The notes: generated by a model not told the origin, from the letters alone. DNA of 64,000 bases from Shewanella ulleungensis (GCF_014648315.1 NZ_BMQW01000001.1:310001-374000), one strand, 5' to 3'. Positions 20,710 to 30,641 are shown, counted from the first letter of the stretch. Made by a program: numbers and translations.

Positions 20710-21387
20710 TTACGCTTTTGGAAAATTCTGTGGGAAGAAAGCACGTTTTGCTTCTTCGTCAAATTCACCTTTAAATGCAATCTCTTTACCAAAATTACGA
20801 GCTATTTCAATTGCTGGGCGCTCACTTACGTGATTAAACCAACGTTGTAAATTTGGATATGGCGCTAAACCTTCTTCACCTAGCACGACTGTTGCTTTGT
20901 CAATCCAGCCCCATGCTGAAACATCCGCAATAGTGTAATCATCACCGACTATGTATTGACGGTCTGCTAAGTGGGCATCTATTACTTCGTAATGGCGTTG
21001 TGCTTCACGTAAATATCGGTTAGTTGCATATGCTATTTTCTCTGGAGCATGATGTCTAAAATGAACCGATTGACCTGAAAAAGGACCAAGACCAGTAGCA
21101 ATAAACATTAGCCATGACAATAACTCGCCACGGTCTTCCGTTTTACCTAATAACTGACCAGACTTATCTGCGAGATATAATAAAATCGCATTTGAGTCGA
21201 ATACTCGTACGCCATTATCATCAATCGCTGGGGTTTTAGCATTAGGATTAATCGCTTTAAATTCAGCAGTGTGTTGCTCACCTTTAAGAGTATCTACAGG
21301 TACAAGCTCAAACGGTAAGCCTGTTTCAGCAAGGAATAGAGCGACTTTCATTGGGTTAGGGCCAGGGTGAAAATAAAACTTAAGCAT
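20710..21387 (-). CDS. Glutathione S-transferase family protein
   Basis: A 225-residue two-domain GST. The N-terminal thioredoxin-like fold (FYFHPGPNPMKVALFLAETG, then NPNAKTPAIDD and DSNAILLYLAD, the glutathione-binding segment) is followed by an all-alpha domain with IVGDDYTIADVSAWGW. It resembles YfcG/Ure2-like bacterial GSTs. The start is set at 21387 because AAAGGAGC is correctly spaced before it; an in-frame ATG at 21414 would add nine unsupported residues. Single gene with its own terminator. The substrate cannot be inferred; thiol-disulfide or detoxification roles are typical. Confidence 0.88.
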   Translation of the reverse strand: MLKFYFHPGPNPMKVALFLAETGLPFELVPVDTLKGEQHTAEFKAINPNAKTPAIDDNGVRVFDSNAILLYLADKSGQLLGKTEDRGELLSWLMFIATGLGPFSGQSVHFRHHAPEKIAYATNRYLREAQRHYEVIDAHLADRQYIVGDDYTIADVSAWGWIDKATVVLGEEGLAPYPNLQRWFNHVSERPAIEIARNFGKEIAFKGEFDEEAKRAFFPQNFPKA

Positions 21388-21585
21388 GTGAGCTCCTTTT
21401 TTCAGTTCAGGCATACATTGAAACAGGTTTTGAGTGAATGCTCAAGATGTTTTTGAGCGATTGGTCAAAAACTATCGCAAGGCCTAATTAAGGCTCCACA
21501 TTTAAAGCAGAACTCCCAATTTATAAGGGGCTTTGAATCACGCTTATTTGGTCTAAAAGTATAAATCTCTGTCATTAAAGGCGCT

Positions 21586-22089
21586 TTATTTCACACTAAC
21601 TTGTGATAGCAACGCTAGAATTTTTTGTTGTCCAAATGTTTGGGCAAATTGCTCTGCTGTTTGTCCTGCTTTATTTTGATGATCATTGTCGCAATCGAGT
21701 GAAACTAAGGTTTTGGCAATACTAAACTCACCTCTAAATATAGCCGCCATCAGTGCCGTATTACCTCGATTATCTTCTAAACAAGCATTGGCACCGAGCG
21801 ATAGTAAGGCTGTAACACTACCTTTATTACCGTGATACGTTGCTATCATTAGTGCGGTGTAACCTTTTTCATTGTAACTATCGATTGGCACACCAGCATT
21901 AACAAATTTCTTAATGATTTCAGTATCATCAGTTCGGGCTGCGGCAAAGTAATAGGCTAGTAAGTCATTATATTGTTGTTGTGCGATTGAGTGGCCAGTG
22001 TCTTTGCTTATCGCTGTACTGGTGTCTTTTTCGAACGCTTGGATAGTAAGGCTTAGCGTGATCAGAACTAAAAATAAAAGAGTGCGCAT
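21586..22089 (-). CDS. Secreted ankyrin-repeat protein, AnkB-like partner of catalase
   Basis: A 167-residue protein with a cleavable N-terminal signal (MRTLLFLVLITLSLTIQAF) and three to four ankyrin repeats, clearest at NEKGYTALMIATYHGNKGSV and NRGNTALMAAIFRGEFS. It follows katB on the same strand after a 172-bp gap. In Pseudomonas aeruginosa a periplasmic ankyrin protein (AnkB) encoded after katB supports catalase activity. The arrangement here suggests the same job, possibly in periplasmic assembly or stability of the catalase, but sequence alone does not prove this. Confidence 0.75.
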   Translation of the reverse strand: MRTLLFLVLITLSLTIQAFEKDTSTAISKDTGHSIAQQQYNDLLAYYFAAARTDDTEIIKKFVNAGVPIDSYNEKGYTALMIATYHGNKGSVTALLSLGANACLEDNRGNTALMAAIFRGEFSIAKTLVSLDCDNDHQNKAGQTAEQFAQTFGQQKILALLSQVSVK

Positions 22090-22261
22090 AGTAATTCAAT
22101 TCCATAATTCAATTGAGTGTTGATAATCGTCTATATAAGCCCAGTTACGTATAACGTTGGAGATAGTCGTTATGTCAGCTGAGCTAGACTTTATCTAACC
22201 TTTGCAACAACACGACATATCTCAAACGTTAAGATGGTTATCCTCTATGATCTATAGGTCA

Positions 22262-23788
22262 TTAAAGCTTATTGGCAATTTGTTTGACTAACGCTATATC
22301 ACCACCAACCGCTTTAGTTAATCGAGTACCATAATCAACATCAGCCTTGTAAAAGTGGCTTAACATTTTGTGTTTAACATCATTGTTTTGCACTTTTGAT
22401 AAGTCACCAGCTAAATTATTAATTAAGTTAGTTCGTTCTTGTTCAGTGAAACCACGATACAGCACACCGGCCTGTTCAAAATTCTGCTGCTTTTTAATTG
22501 CAGCTTGTTGTACATAGCCTTTAAGTTCAGTTTGGCTTCTACGCGCGATTGGATTCTCAACAACATTTTCATGACTTGGTTGATAATTGACATTACTTGT
22601 TGTGCTGCCGTAATTCATCGAACCGTCTTGGTTGTAGTTAACAACATCCACTTTAGTACGGTTAATTGGAAGTTGTTGATGGTTAGCTCCTAAGCGATAC
22701 ATCTGAGTATCGGCATAGGAAAATACACGTCCTTGAAGTAGCTTATCTTCAGACGGTTCAATACCGGGAATAATATTGGCTGGTGCCATTGCAACTTGTT
22801 CTGTTTCTTGAAAAAAGTTAGTTGGCATGCGGTTCAAGGTCATTGTACCGACTTTAGTTTCTTTTACGCCTAACCACATTTTAGTGGCGTCAAGTGGGTT
22901 ATAGTCAAAGTCATCTAGCTCAGAAGGATCCAGAACCTTGATAAATAAATCCCATTTAGGGAAATTACCTTTGTTAATTTCGGCATATAAGTCACGTGTT
23001 AAATGTTGAAAATCTTGGCTTTGAACTTGTGCAACCTCTTTAGAGTCTAAGTTATCAATACCTTGCTGACTAACCCAATGGAACTTAACGTATTTAACAT
23101 CACCAGATTGATTAATCATCTTATATGCATGCACACCCCAACCGTCCATTTTTCGAAGACTTGCAGGTGTACCATAATCACTATAAACCCAAGTTAGCAT
23201 GTGAGTTGAACCAGGCTCATAAGAGAAAAAATCAAAAAAACGATTAGGGTCTTGAATATTATCAACAGGGGATGGTTTTAAAGAATGCACCATGTCTGGA
23301 AATTTGATTGCGTCACGAATAAAGAAAACGGGTAAATTATTACCCACCAAATCCCAGTTACCCTGGTCTGTATAGAATTTGGTAGCAAAACCTCGAGGGT
23401 CACGCAGCGTTTCAGGGCTTCCTTTAGAATGGATTACAGACGAGAAGCGCACAAATACTTCTGTTTCTTTACCTGCTTGTGCAAACGGTGCTGCAATGGT
23501 TAAGTCTTCTAACGCTTTAGAAGCAACAAATACACCATGGGCACCCGTTCCACGTGCATGAACAACTCGTTCAGGAATACGTTCACGAGCAAAACGCTGT
23601 AGTTTTTGGATTAAATGTACATCTTCTAATAAGACACTGCCGCTTTCGCCAGCTGTTATTGAATTTTGATTGTCACCTACAGCTGCACCATTGTCTTTTG
23701 TCAATGTTGTTGCCGCAGACGCGGGGAGTGCAATCGTTAATGCAAGTGCACTTAGGCTTAGCTTTAGGTGATTAGATGGTAGATTCAT
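22262..23788 (-). CDS. katB: Periplasmic haem catalase
   Basis: Dismutates hydrogen peroxide to water and oxygen. The 508-residue protein begins with a signal peptide (LSALALTIALPASAA). Clade-typical motifs follow: the distal His in VVHARGTGAHG, the catalytic Asn in GNWDLVGNN, and the proximal haem-binding Tyr in RVFSYADTQMYRLG. GAGG precedes the ATG. An OxyR-like site 76 bp upstream and a downstream ankyrin gene match the katB-ankB layout known from pseudomonads. The symbol rests on signal peptide and context. Confidence 0.9.
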   Translation of the reverse strand: MNLPSNHLKLSLSALALTIALPASAATTLTKDNGAAVGDNQNSITAGESGSVLLEDVHLIQKLQRFARERIPERVVHARGTGAHGVFVASKALEDLTIAAPFAQAGKETEVFVRFSSVIHSKGSPETLRDPRGFATKFYTDQGNWDLVGNNLPVFFIRDAIKFPDMVHSLKPSPVDNIQDPNRFFDFFSYEPGSTHMLTWVYSDYGTPASLRKMDGWGVHAYKMINQSGDVKYVKFHWVSQQGIDNLDSKEVAQVQSQDFQHLTRDLYAEINKGNFPKWDLFIKVLDPSELDDFDYNPLDATKMWLGVKETKVGTMTLNRMPTNFFQETEQVAMAPANIIPGIEPSEDKLLQGRVFSYADTQMYRLGANHQQLPINRTKVDVVNYNQDGSMNYGSTTSNVNYQPSHENVVENPIARRSQTELKGYVQQAAIKKQQNFEQAGVLYRGFTEQERTNLINNLAGDLSKVQNNDVKHKMLSHFYKADVDYGTRLTKAVGGDIALVKQIANKL

Positions 23789-23863
23789 TATGACCTCATT
23801 TGTTTTGATTTTGCCGTTTTAAGTGGCTGTTTTTGTGCAAATGAGTGTATGGACTTTCTAAAA

Positions 23864-23900
23864 ATAGGTAAAACCGATTAATTAGATGGTGCTAAACTTA
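23864..23900. promoter_or_regulatory. Candidate OxyR binding site upstream of katB
   Basis: Four tetranucleotides with exact 7-bp spacing, ATAG / CGAT / ATGG / CTTA, match the OxyR pattern ATAG-N7-CTAT-N7-ATAG-N7-CTAT at 12 of 16 positions over 37 bp. A TACACT -10-like hexamer lies 14 bp downstream on the katB strand, consistent with OxyR activation from the -35 side. Confidence 0.45.
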
Positions 23901-24073
23901 TAAACAGATTAAAGATAATGTCTCTGGTACGAGTTCATTATCACTCTGAATGTAGCCTTTAACTTTGTTAAACGCAGATGGTTAACCTAAATAGTCAGTT
24001 TTTATTGAATACTTGGCTAGATAGTTAAGTCACGTAATGTGCAGTTTACTTAACATGATGGTAGGTATGTAAG

Positions 24074-24700
24074 TTGATAGAAAACGTTGAAGATCAATTG
24101 ATTGAATTTATTAAAATAGAAATGCAACAAGATTTAGCCCATGATATTAATCATGTGTTTAGGGTGGTTAATATCGCGAAAGAATTATGTTTATGCGAAG
24201 GTGCCAACATGGAGATTTTGTTACCTGCCGCGTATTTACACGATTGTTTTTCATTTGCTAAAAATCATCCAGATCGCGCTCAAAGCTCACTTTATGCTGC
24301 AGATAAAGCCATTACTTTTTTAGCCAGTATATATTATCCCGTAGCGCTACTACCTGCTATTCACCATGCAATAGTTGCTCACAGTTACAGTGCCAATGTT
24401 GAGCCCAAAAGTGTAGAAGCCCAAATCGTGCAAGATGCCGACAGGCTAGATGCTCTAGGTGCTATTGGTATAGCAAGATGTATACAAGTGAGCACTCGTC
24501 TTGGCGTAAACCTGTATTGCAATGACGACCCATTGTGTCAATTTAGACAACCTGATGATACTCAGTACGCCCTTGATCATTTTAAGACAAAGTTATTTAA
24601 TTTGGCCGAAAGCATGCACACCCAATCGGCAAAAATTGAAGCTAAAAAACGAACCGAATTTATGAAAATTTATCTGGCCCAATTAAACAACGAAATATAA
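24074..24700 (+). CDS. HD-domain phosphohydrolase (YedJ-like)
   Basis: A 208-residue metal-dependent phosphohydrolase of the HD superfamily. The motif set is complete: HDINHVFRV near residue 22, the HD pair in LHDCFSFAKNHPDRA, HHAIVAHSYS, and QDADRLDALGAIGIARCIQ. The substrate is unknown; nucleotides or sugar phosphates are typical for this group. The annotated start is a TTG with a poor ribosome site. The in-frame ATG at 24122 would remove 16 residues but start immediately before the first HD-family His, so the TTG start is preferred with low certainty. Confidence 0.8.
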   Translation: MIENVEDQLIEFIKIEMQQDLAHDINHVFRVVNIAKELCLCEGANMEILLPAAYLHDCFSFAKNHPDRAQSSLYAADKAITFLASIYYPVALLPAIHHAIVAHSYSANVEPKSVEAQIVQDADRLDALGAIGIARCIQVSTRLGVNLYCNDDPLCQFRQPDDTQYALDHFKTKLFNLAESMHTQSAKIEAKKRTEFMKIYLAQLNNEI

Positions 24701-24723
24701 CGTTCGTATTGAGTTTATTCGAG

Positions 24724-26160
24724 TTACTTTGCATTTAAACTCGCTAATAACGGCAAAATTTTACTGACTTTATCAAAACTCTCTTGGTATTCAGCTTTTA
24801 CATTTGAATCTGCGACTATTCCGCCACCGGCCCAACAATAAATGTTGTTTTGCTCTGTAACTAACGTGCGAATAGTAATGCTAGTGTCCATGTTTCCGTC
24901 TTGGCTGATGTAACCAATACTGCCGCAATACTGATTTCGTCTTGATGGCTCTAACTCTTCAATAATTTGCATTGCGCGTATTTTAGGGGCACCGGTAATT
25001 GAGCCACCAGGAAAGGCAGCTTGCAGTAAATCAAAAGCATTATGATCGGCTGCCAGTGTGGCTGTAACCGTACTGACTAAATGATGCACCGCAGGGAAGC
25101 TTTCAATCGCAAATAAGGTCGGTACTTTTACACTACCTGGCGCAGCTACTCTGCCTATGTCATTACGCAGCAGATCGACAATCATGACGTTTTCAGCTCG
25201 ATCTTTTTCCGATGTGCTCAATTTATTGGCTGCAAGTTGATCAAGTACGGGATCTGCACTGCGCGGCAAAGTGCCTTTAATGGGTTTTGTTTCAATATGA
25301 TTATGCTGTAATTGTATAAAGCGTTCAGGTGAAATTGATAATACACAATGCTCGGGAAAGCGCATAAACGCAGAAAAGGGTGCTTGGTTGGCACGAGACA
25401 ATGCACAATAAGCTTGCCATTCGTCACCTTGATATTGTGCTTCAAATCGCTGGGTTAAATTGATTTGGTAACAATCACCACTGAGTAAATACTGCTGCAC
25501 CTGGTCAAATTTTTGTTGGTATTGATGCTCCGTTATCTGGTTTTGCCATGTCGAGGTTAAGATAAAATCATGTGGAGCTTTCTTAGGTTTATGTGTGTTT
25601 TCGAGTGACGATTTTATTTTTGATTGAATTAAATTCAATTCAACTTCCAGTGCGGTTTTACCATTAAAATGATATGCAAACCAAGAGCTTTTGGCATAAC
25701 TGTACAGTAAGCAGAAATCATAAAAACCGATATTCATCTCTTTTAGATGAATATCCTTATTGGCTTTTTGCGGCAGCTTTTCAATGCTACGGCCTAAGTC
25801 ATAACCCCATGCACCGACAGCTCCTACACTAAAGGGGTGCTCACATGCTTGCTGATATGGATACAGTAAATTATGGATATGGGCCAGGGTTTCAATGGGC
25901 GTCAATGCATCAGGATAGGTAATGTCGAGCTGCTTAATATTACTGTCTATTGCAGTAAACTGACACCGACCTTCGTCGCTGGTCAAGGTTGCTATAGGGT
26001 TAATGGCAATGATATCGAGCTTAGCATCAGGATGGTCGGCATTGGCTGAGTCGAGTAACATCGCCCACGGCTGATAGCAAAACAATGCGAATAACTGTTT
26101 AGTATCTATTTTCCAGTCCAGTTTTTGTCCGTAAAGTGCGTTTTTTGCTCGCGCAAACAT
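24724..26160 (-). CDS. pabB: Aminodeoxychorismate synthase component I
   Basis: Aminates chorismate to 4-amino-4-deoxychorismate for folate synthesis, using ammonia from a glutamine amidotransferase partner not in this window. The 478-residue protein has the diagnostic PIKGTLPR, whose Lys separates PabB from TrpE (PIAGT). It also has FAMRFP-like FSAFMRFPEH, LSISPERFI, AENVMIVDLLRND and AFPGGSITGAPKIRAM. The C-terminus keeps AGGGIVADS. Convergent with the HD-domain gene, 23 bp away. Anthranilate synthase is excluded by the PIKGT motif. Confidence 0.92.
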   Translation of the reverse strand: MFARAKNALYGQKLDWKIDTKQLFALFCYQPWAMLLDSANADHPDAKLDIIAINPIATLTSDEGRCQFTAIDSNIKQLDITYPDALTPIETLAHIHNLLYPYQQACEHPFSVGAVGAWGYDLGRSIEKLPQKANKDIHLKEMNIGFYDFCLLYSYAKSSWFAYHFNGKTALEVELNLIQSKIKSSLENTHKPKKAPHDFILTSTWQNQITEHQYQQKFDQVQQYLLSGDCYQINLTQRFEAQYQGDEWQAYCALSRANQAPFSAFMRFPEHCVLSISPERFIQLQHNHIETKPIKGTLPRSADPVLDQLAANKLSTSEKDRAENVMIVDLLRNDIGRVAAPGSVKVPTLFAIESFPAVHHLVSTVTATLAADHNAFDLLQAAFPGGSITGAPKIRAMQIIEELEPSRRNQYCGSIGYISQDGNMDTSITIRTLVTEQNNIYCWAGGGIVADSNVKAEYQESFDKVSKILPLLASLNAK

Positions 26161-26352
26161 CGATGACCCTTATCTAAAATGTGATGTAGCCCAAAAAGGA
26201 TGGAAAGAGTATCATATTGGTCTAAATAGTTAACCTCAGTTTGGTAAGGGTTTAATTAGTCGCACTTAGTTTGATTAATAAATAGATAATTACTAATAAT
26301 TTGTGGTTAAAGATAATAATGTTAGGCCGCAATGGCTGCTGGAGCGCCCAAT

Positions 26353-27909
26353 ATGTCGAGCAATACCCCTACAAGTACTTCTTCTCATCCTGTTGTGATT
26401 AAACAGGCTGACTTTATTGAAAGTATCGCTGATTCTCTGCAATACATTTCTTACTACCATCCAAAAGATTTTGTTGATGCAATGTTTAATGCTTACAAGC
26501 GTGAACAAAGCGCTGCGGCTAAGGATGCTATTGCGCAAATCTTGATTAACTCGCGTATGTCAGCAGAAGGTAAGCGTCCACTGTGTCAAGACACCGGTAT
26601 TGTGACCACATTCGTTAAAATTGGTATGTCTGTACAGTGGGATAAAACAGACATGACGGTACAAGAAATGGTTGATGAAGGTGTTCGCCGTGCTTATACC
26701 AATCCAGACAACCCATTGCGTGCATCAATTGTTGCCGATCCTGCTGGTACCCGTAAAAATACTAAAGACAATACCCCATCTGTAGTGCACATTGACATGG
26801 TTGCAGGCAACCAAGTTGAAGTGATGATTGCTGCCAAAGGTGGCGGATCAGAAAATAAATCTAAAATGGCAATGTTAAACCCGTCAGATGACATTGCTGC
26901 CTGGGTTGAAAAAACGTTACCGACTATGGGGGCGGGCTGGTGTCCACCAGGCATGCTCGGCATAGGTATTGGCGGCACGGCAGAAAAAGCAGCAGTTATG
27001 GCAAAAGAGTCATTAATGGATCCTGTCGATATCCATGAGTTAATGGCACGTGGCGCAGAAACAACTGAAGAAAAATTACGTTTAGATATTTTTGAACGTG
27101 CTAATAACCTAGGCATAGGCGCCCAAGGTTTAGGTGGTTTAACAACTGTGTTAGACATTAAAATCAAATCAGCGCCAACTCATGCAGCCTCTAAACCTGT
27201 AGTGATGATCCCTAATTGCGCCGCAACTCGTCACGTGCATTTCCATTTAGATGGAACAGGTCCAGTTGATTTAACACCACCATCATTATCTGATTGGCCT
27301 GAAATCACTCGCGAAGCGGGTGAGAACACGCACAGAGTTAACCTTGATAACATTACACAAGCCGAAATCGAAACCTGGAAGAGCGGTGATACCTTATTAC
27401 TTAACGGTAAAATGTTAACCGGCCGTGATGCTGCGCATAAACGTATTCAATCGCTGTTAGATTCTGGTGAAGGTTTACCTGAGGGGGTCGACTTTACCGG
27501 TAAGTTTATTTACTACGTTGGTCCGGTTGATCCAGTACGTGAAGAAGTGGTTGGCCCTGCAGGTCCAACAACGGCAACCCGTATGGATAAATTCACCGAT
27601 ATGATGTTAGACAAAACCGGTTTAATGGGCATGATTGGTAAATCTGAGCGTGGCCCAGAAACTGTAGCGTCAATTAAAAAACACAAAGCGGTGTATTTAA
27701 TGGCTGTAGGTGGCGCGGCTTACTTAGTGTCTAAAGCCATTAAGAAAGCCCGTGTTGTCGCATTTGAAGACTTGGGAATGGAAGCCATTTACGAGTTTGA
27801 TGTACAAGATATGCCAGTGACCGTTGCTGTAGACTCAAATGGCGTAAATGCTCACGAGACTGGCCCAGCGATATGGAAAGTGAATATTGCTAATAGCAAA
27901 GCTAAGTAA
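26353..27909 (+). CDS. Class I (iron-sulfur) fumarate hydratase
   Basis: Interconverts fumarate and malate in the TCA cycle. The 518-residue protein is a fused alpha/beta class I fumarase. N-terminal cluster ligands lie in RPLCQDTGIV (Cys) with further cysteines in GAGWCPPGMLGIGIGG and VMIPNCAATRHVHFH. The C-terminal beta domain contains NGKMLTGRDAAHKR and GPAGPTTATRMDKF. The start at 26353 is supported by GGAG 8 bases upstream; the ATG at 26332 lacks a ribosome site. FumA, FumB or TtdAB-type cannot be told apart by eye, although the fused form excludes two-subunit tartrate dehydratase. Confidence 0.92.
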   Translation: MSSNTPTSTSSHPVVIKQADFIESIADSLQYISYYHPKDFVDAMFNAYKREQSAAAKDAIAQILINSRMSAEGKRPLCQDTGIVTTFVKIGMSVQWDKTDMTVQEMVDEGVRRAYTNPDNPLRASIVADPAGTRKNTKDNTPSVVHIDMVAGNQVEVMIAAKGGGSENKSKMAMLNPSDDIAAWVEKTLPTMGAGWCPPGMLGIGIGGTAEKAAVMAKESLMDPVDIHELMARGAETTEEKLRLDIFERANNLGIGAQGLGGLTTVLDIKIKSAPTHAASKPVVMIPNCAATRHVHFHLDGTGPVDLTPPSLSDWPEITREAGENTHRVNLDNITQAEIETWKSGDTLLLNGKMLTGRDAAHKRIQSLLDSGEGLPEGVDFTGKFIYYVGPVDPVREEVVGPAGPTTATRMDKFTDMMLDKTGLMGMIGKSERGPETVASIKKHKAVYLMAVGGAAYLVSKAIKKARVVAFEDLGMEAIYEFDVQDMPVTVAVDSNGVNAHETGPAIWKVNIANSKAK

Positions 27910-27977
27910 GCAATATTAAGCAAGTTACTATAAAGCATCGACAGGCTTGTTAAACAACAAGATGCCAATGTGATAAG

Positions 27978-28026
27978 ACGCTCAGGTTTACAGCTTTTTA
28001 CAAAAGGCCTGTTGCTTGAGCGTTTT
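27978..28026 (+). terminator. Probable terminator after fumarase
   Basis: Arms ACGCTCA / TGAGCGT with further inner pairing (GC-TTTT with AAAA-GC) and a short T-run. Weaker than the other terminators in the window. Confidence 0.5.
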
Positions 28027-28116
28027 GCTTTCGATAGTCTGCAATACATATTGATATGTTGAGCCTTAATCAGGTCCAACCTTATTTCTACCTAAAACAA
28101 CTGAGACTCTATAACA

Positions 28117-30168
28117 ATGAAAAAGTCCTCTGTATTATTTGCACTGGTTGCCGCCGGAATGGCAACGTCAGCGCTGGCTGCTGAGCCCACACCTTTTAAT
28201 GTACAGCAATTGGTCAATTTAAATAAAGTCCATTCAGCTGCCGTGTCAAACGATGGTAAAAACCTTGTTTATGGCGTTAAAGTCGTTGATGAGAAAGGTG
28301 AGGCGAGTTCAGATCTATACTTACTCGATTTAAGCAATAAAAATGCAAAACCTAAGCAGTTAACTGCTGCCACGGGTACTGAACATGATGTGAGTTTTTC
28401 TGCTGATGGTCAGTCTATTTATTTTATTGCCAGCCGCACCGGCAGCAGTCAGTTATTTCAGTTAGCCCTCAATGGTGGTGAAGCCATCGCGGTAACTGAT
28501 TTGCCTTTAGACGTGAATGGCTACAAATTGTCACAAGATGGCAAACAAGTGGTCATGACTATGCGTGTCTTTCCAGAGTGTAAAGACTTGGCGTGTTCTA
28601 AAGACAAATTTACTGCAATAGATGAGAGCAAAACTTCTGGCCGCGAATATAAGCAATTAATGGTTCGTCATTGGGATACCTGGGAAGACCATGCCCGTAA
28701 CCATTTATTTGTGGCGCAATTAAACGGTAAAAAAATCACTGAACCGACAAATATTACCGCTAACCGCGACACTGAAACGCCTCCTAAGCCGTTCTCTGGT
28801 ATGGAAGAAGTGACCTTTACACCAGATGGTAAGTATGTGGTTTATAGTGCAAAAGCGCCTAGTCGCGATCAAGCTTGGACAACGAACTATGATTTATGGC
28901 AAGTACCAGTAGCAGGTGGCGAGACGGTTAATTTAACAGAAGCTAATACCGCATGGGACTCACAGCCAACGTTTTCTGCCGATGGTCGTTATTTAGCGTA
29001 CTTAGCCATGACCAAGCCCGGTTATGAAGCAGACCGCTACCGCATCATGTTACGTGACAACGTGACGGGCCAGGAAAAAGAAGTCGCACCACTGTGGGAC
29101 CGCAGTGCAAGTTCGCTAAACTTCAGTGCTGATGGACGTACTTTATATGTCACTGCACAAGATGTTGGTCAGGTTACTATTTTTGAAGTAAACACCCAGT
29201 TTGGTGATGTGCGTCCTATTTATAATCAAGGCAGCAATAGCTTAATTGCGGTTACTAACAACAAATTGATTTTTCAAAAGTCATCACTGGTTGAACCAGG
29301 TGATTTATATAGTGTGACTGCAGAAGGTGAGCAACTCACTAAGCTAACTGATGTTAACAAAGAAAAACTGGCTAACATCACATTTGGTGAGTTTGAACAA
29401 TTCAACTTTAAAGGTTGGAATGACGAAACCGTTCATGGTTATTGGATTAAACCGGCTAACTATGAAGAAGGTAAAAAATACCCCATCGCCTATTTAGTGC
29501 ATGGCGGCCCACAAGGATCATTTGGAAACGGATTCAGTGGTCGTTGGAATGCCCAACTTTGGGCTGGTGCTGGTTATGGCGTGGTAATGGTCGACTTCCA
29601 CGGTTCTACCGGTTATGGCCAAGCTTTTACTGACTCAATCGGCAAAGATTGGGGTGGTAAGCCACTAGAAGATCTTAAAAAGGGCATGGCTGCAGTTACT
29701 GCACAACAACCCTGGTTAGATGCTAATAATGCATGTGCATTAGGGGGGTCATACGGTGGGTACATGATGAACTGGTTCCAAGGCCAATGGAACGATGGTT
29801 TTAAGTGTCTTGTTAACCATGCAGGTCTATTTGACATGCGCTCAATGTACTATGTAACAGAAGAGCTATGGTTCCCGGAATACGAATTTGGCGGTTCGTA
29901 CGATAAAAACAAAGAATTGTTTGAGAAGTTTAACCCAGTTAATTATGTTGAAAACTGGAAAACGCCAATGTTAGTCATCCATGGTGAAAAAGATTACCGC
30001 GTACCTTATGGTCAAGGCCTCGCGGCATACACTTACATGCAACGTAATGGCATTCCATCTGAGTTGTTAGTATTCCCTGATGAAAACCACTGGATTTTAA
30101 ACCAGGATAACCTACAACAATGGTACAAAAATGTACTCGGTTGGATGGATCGTTGGACTGCAAAATAG
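28117..30168 (+). CDS. S9 family prolyl oligopeptidase-type peptidase, exported
   Basis: A 683-residue serine peptidase with a signal peptide (MKKSSVLFALVAAGMATSALAA). An N-terminal beta-propeller of WD40-like/PD40 strands (repeats ending in SADGQSIYF, TPDGKYVVY, SADGRYLAY, SADGRTLYV) precedes the alpha/beta-hydrolase domain. The catalytic triad is visible: Ser in GGSYGGYMM, Asp in HGEKDYRVPYG and His in DENHWI. It resembles dipeptidyl/acylaminoacyl peptidases that work in the periplasm on oligopeptides. Single gene followed by a strong terminator. Confidence 0.92.
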   Translation: MKKSSVLFALVAAGMATSALAAEPTPFNVQQLVNLNKVHSAAVSNDGKNLVYGVKVVDEKGEASSDLYLLDLSNKNAKPKQLTAATGTEHDVSFSADGQSIYFIASRTGSSQLFQLALNGGEAIAVTDLPLDVNGYKLSQDGKQVVMTMRVFPECKDLACSKDKFTAIDESKTSGREYKQLMVRHWDTWEDHARNHLFVAQLNGKKITEPTNITANRDTETPPKPFSGMEEVTFTPDGKYVVYSAKAPSRDQAWTTNYDLWQVPVAGGETVNLTEANTAWDSQPTFSADGRYLAYLAMTKPGYEADRYRIMLRDNVTGQEKEVAPLWDRSASSLNFSADGRTLYVTAQDVGQVTIFEVNTQFGDVRPIYNQGSNSLIAVTNNKLIFQKSSLVEPGDLYSVTAEGEQLTKLTDVNKEKLANITFGEFEQFNFKGWNDETVHGYWIKPANYEEGKKYPIAYLVHGGPQGSFGNGFSGRWNAQLWAGAGYGVVMVDFHGSTGYGQAFTDSIGKDWGGKPLEDLKKGMAAVTAQQPWLDANNACALGGSYGGYMMNWFQGQWNDGFKCLVNHAGLFDMRSMYYVTEELWFPEYEFGGSYDKNKELFEKFNPVNYVENWKTPMLVIHGEKDYRVPYGQGLAAYTYMQRNGIPSELLVFPDENHWILNQDNLQQWYKNVLGWMDRWTAK

Positions 30169-30189
30169 TTATTGCAAAGAACTGATGTG

Positions 30190-30215
30190 ATACCGTTAAT
30201 ATCACTTAACGGTAT
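30190..30215. repeat. Short inverted repeat in the S9 peptidase 3' region
   Basis: ATACCGTTAA-tatcac-TTAACGGTAT, a perfect 10-bp stem with a 6-nt loop and no T-run, 11 bp before the real terminator. It could be an mRNA 3' stabilising hairpin or a protein site. Confidence 0.5.
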
Positions 30216-30225
30216 GATTCGATTT

Positions 30226-30260
30226 AAAAGAGATGCCAACTTCGGTGGCATCTCTTTTTT
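30226..30260 (+). terminator. Terminator after the S9 peptidase gene
   Basis: 13-bp stem AAAAGAGATGCCA / TGGCATCTCTTTT with a 7-nt loop containing TTCG, followed by T residues. Confidence 0.88.
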
Positions 30261-30641
30261 ATGCCAATAATATAGTAACGTTAGAATTTTTCATCTTGAT
30301 GCTTTTGTGTTCAACCCTGTTCTTTGTCGTTTTTAATACATATCTTTAGTTCATATAGCAGTCAAAATCATAGTTTGGATAAATATTCATCGGTATTGAT
30401 GGTTTTAAGGCATAAAAACTCAGCGCACAGGTTCAAAGTGTAATAAAATTACTACAATGATAAAATTTCATAGCGTTTAATTAATTTATCAATGTGTTAA
30501 TTCTACGTTCGCATTAGCTTTTTTATGGCAAAGTGGCGTGCAAATAGCAAAAAATCTCATTATGTAAATCAAACTGTTTCGGCTACATTAGCGCGCTCAG
30601 AATCGAGCTTCAAAACAGGTTGTATCAAGAGGGTTCAGTTA
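30261..30641. other. Intergenic region before the MarC-family gene
   Basis: About 380 bp of AT-rich sequence. An open frame runs from 30525 into marC, but the first 39 codons show no membrane or family similarity and lack a ribosome site, so I treat them as leader. No other feature seen. Confidence 0.55.

Noticed and set aside
26694..27167. 157-codon minus-strand frame inside the fumarase gene
   Set aside because: Shadow frame of a strongly conserved gene; it has no start signal and no recognisable product.
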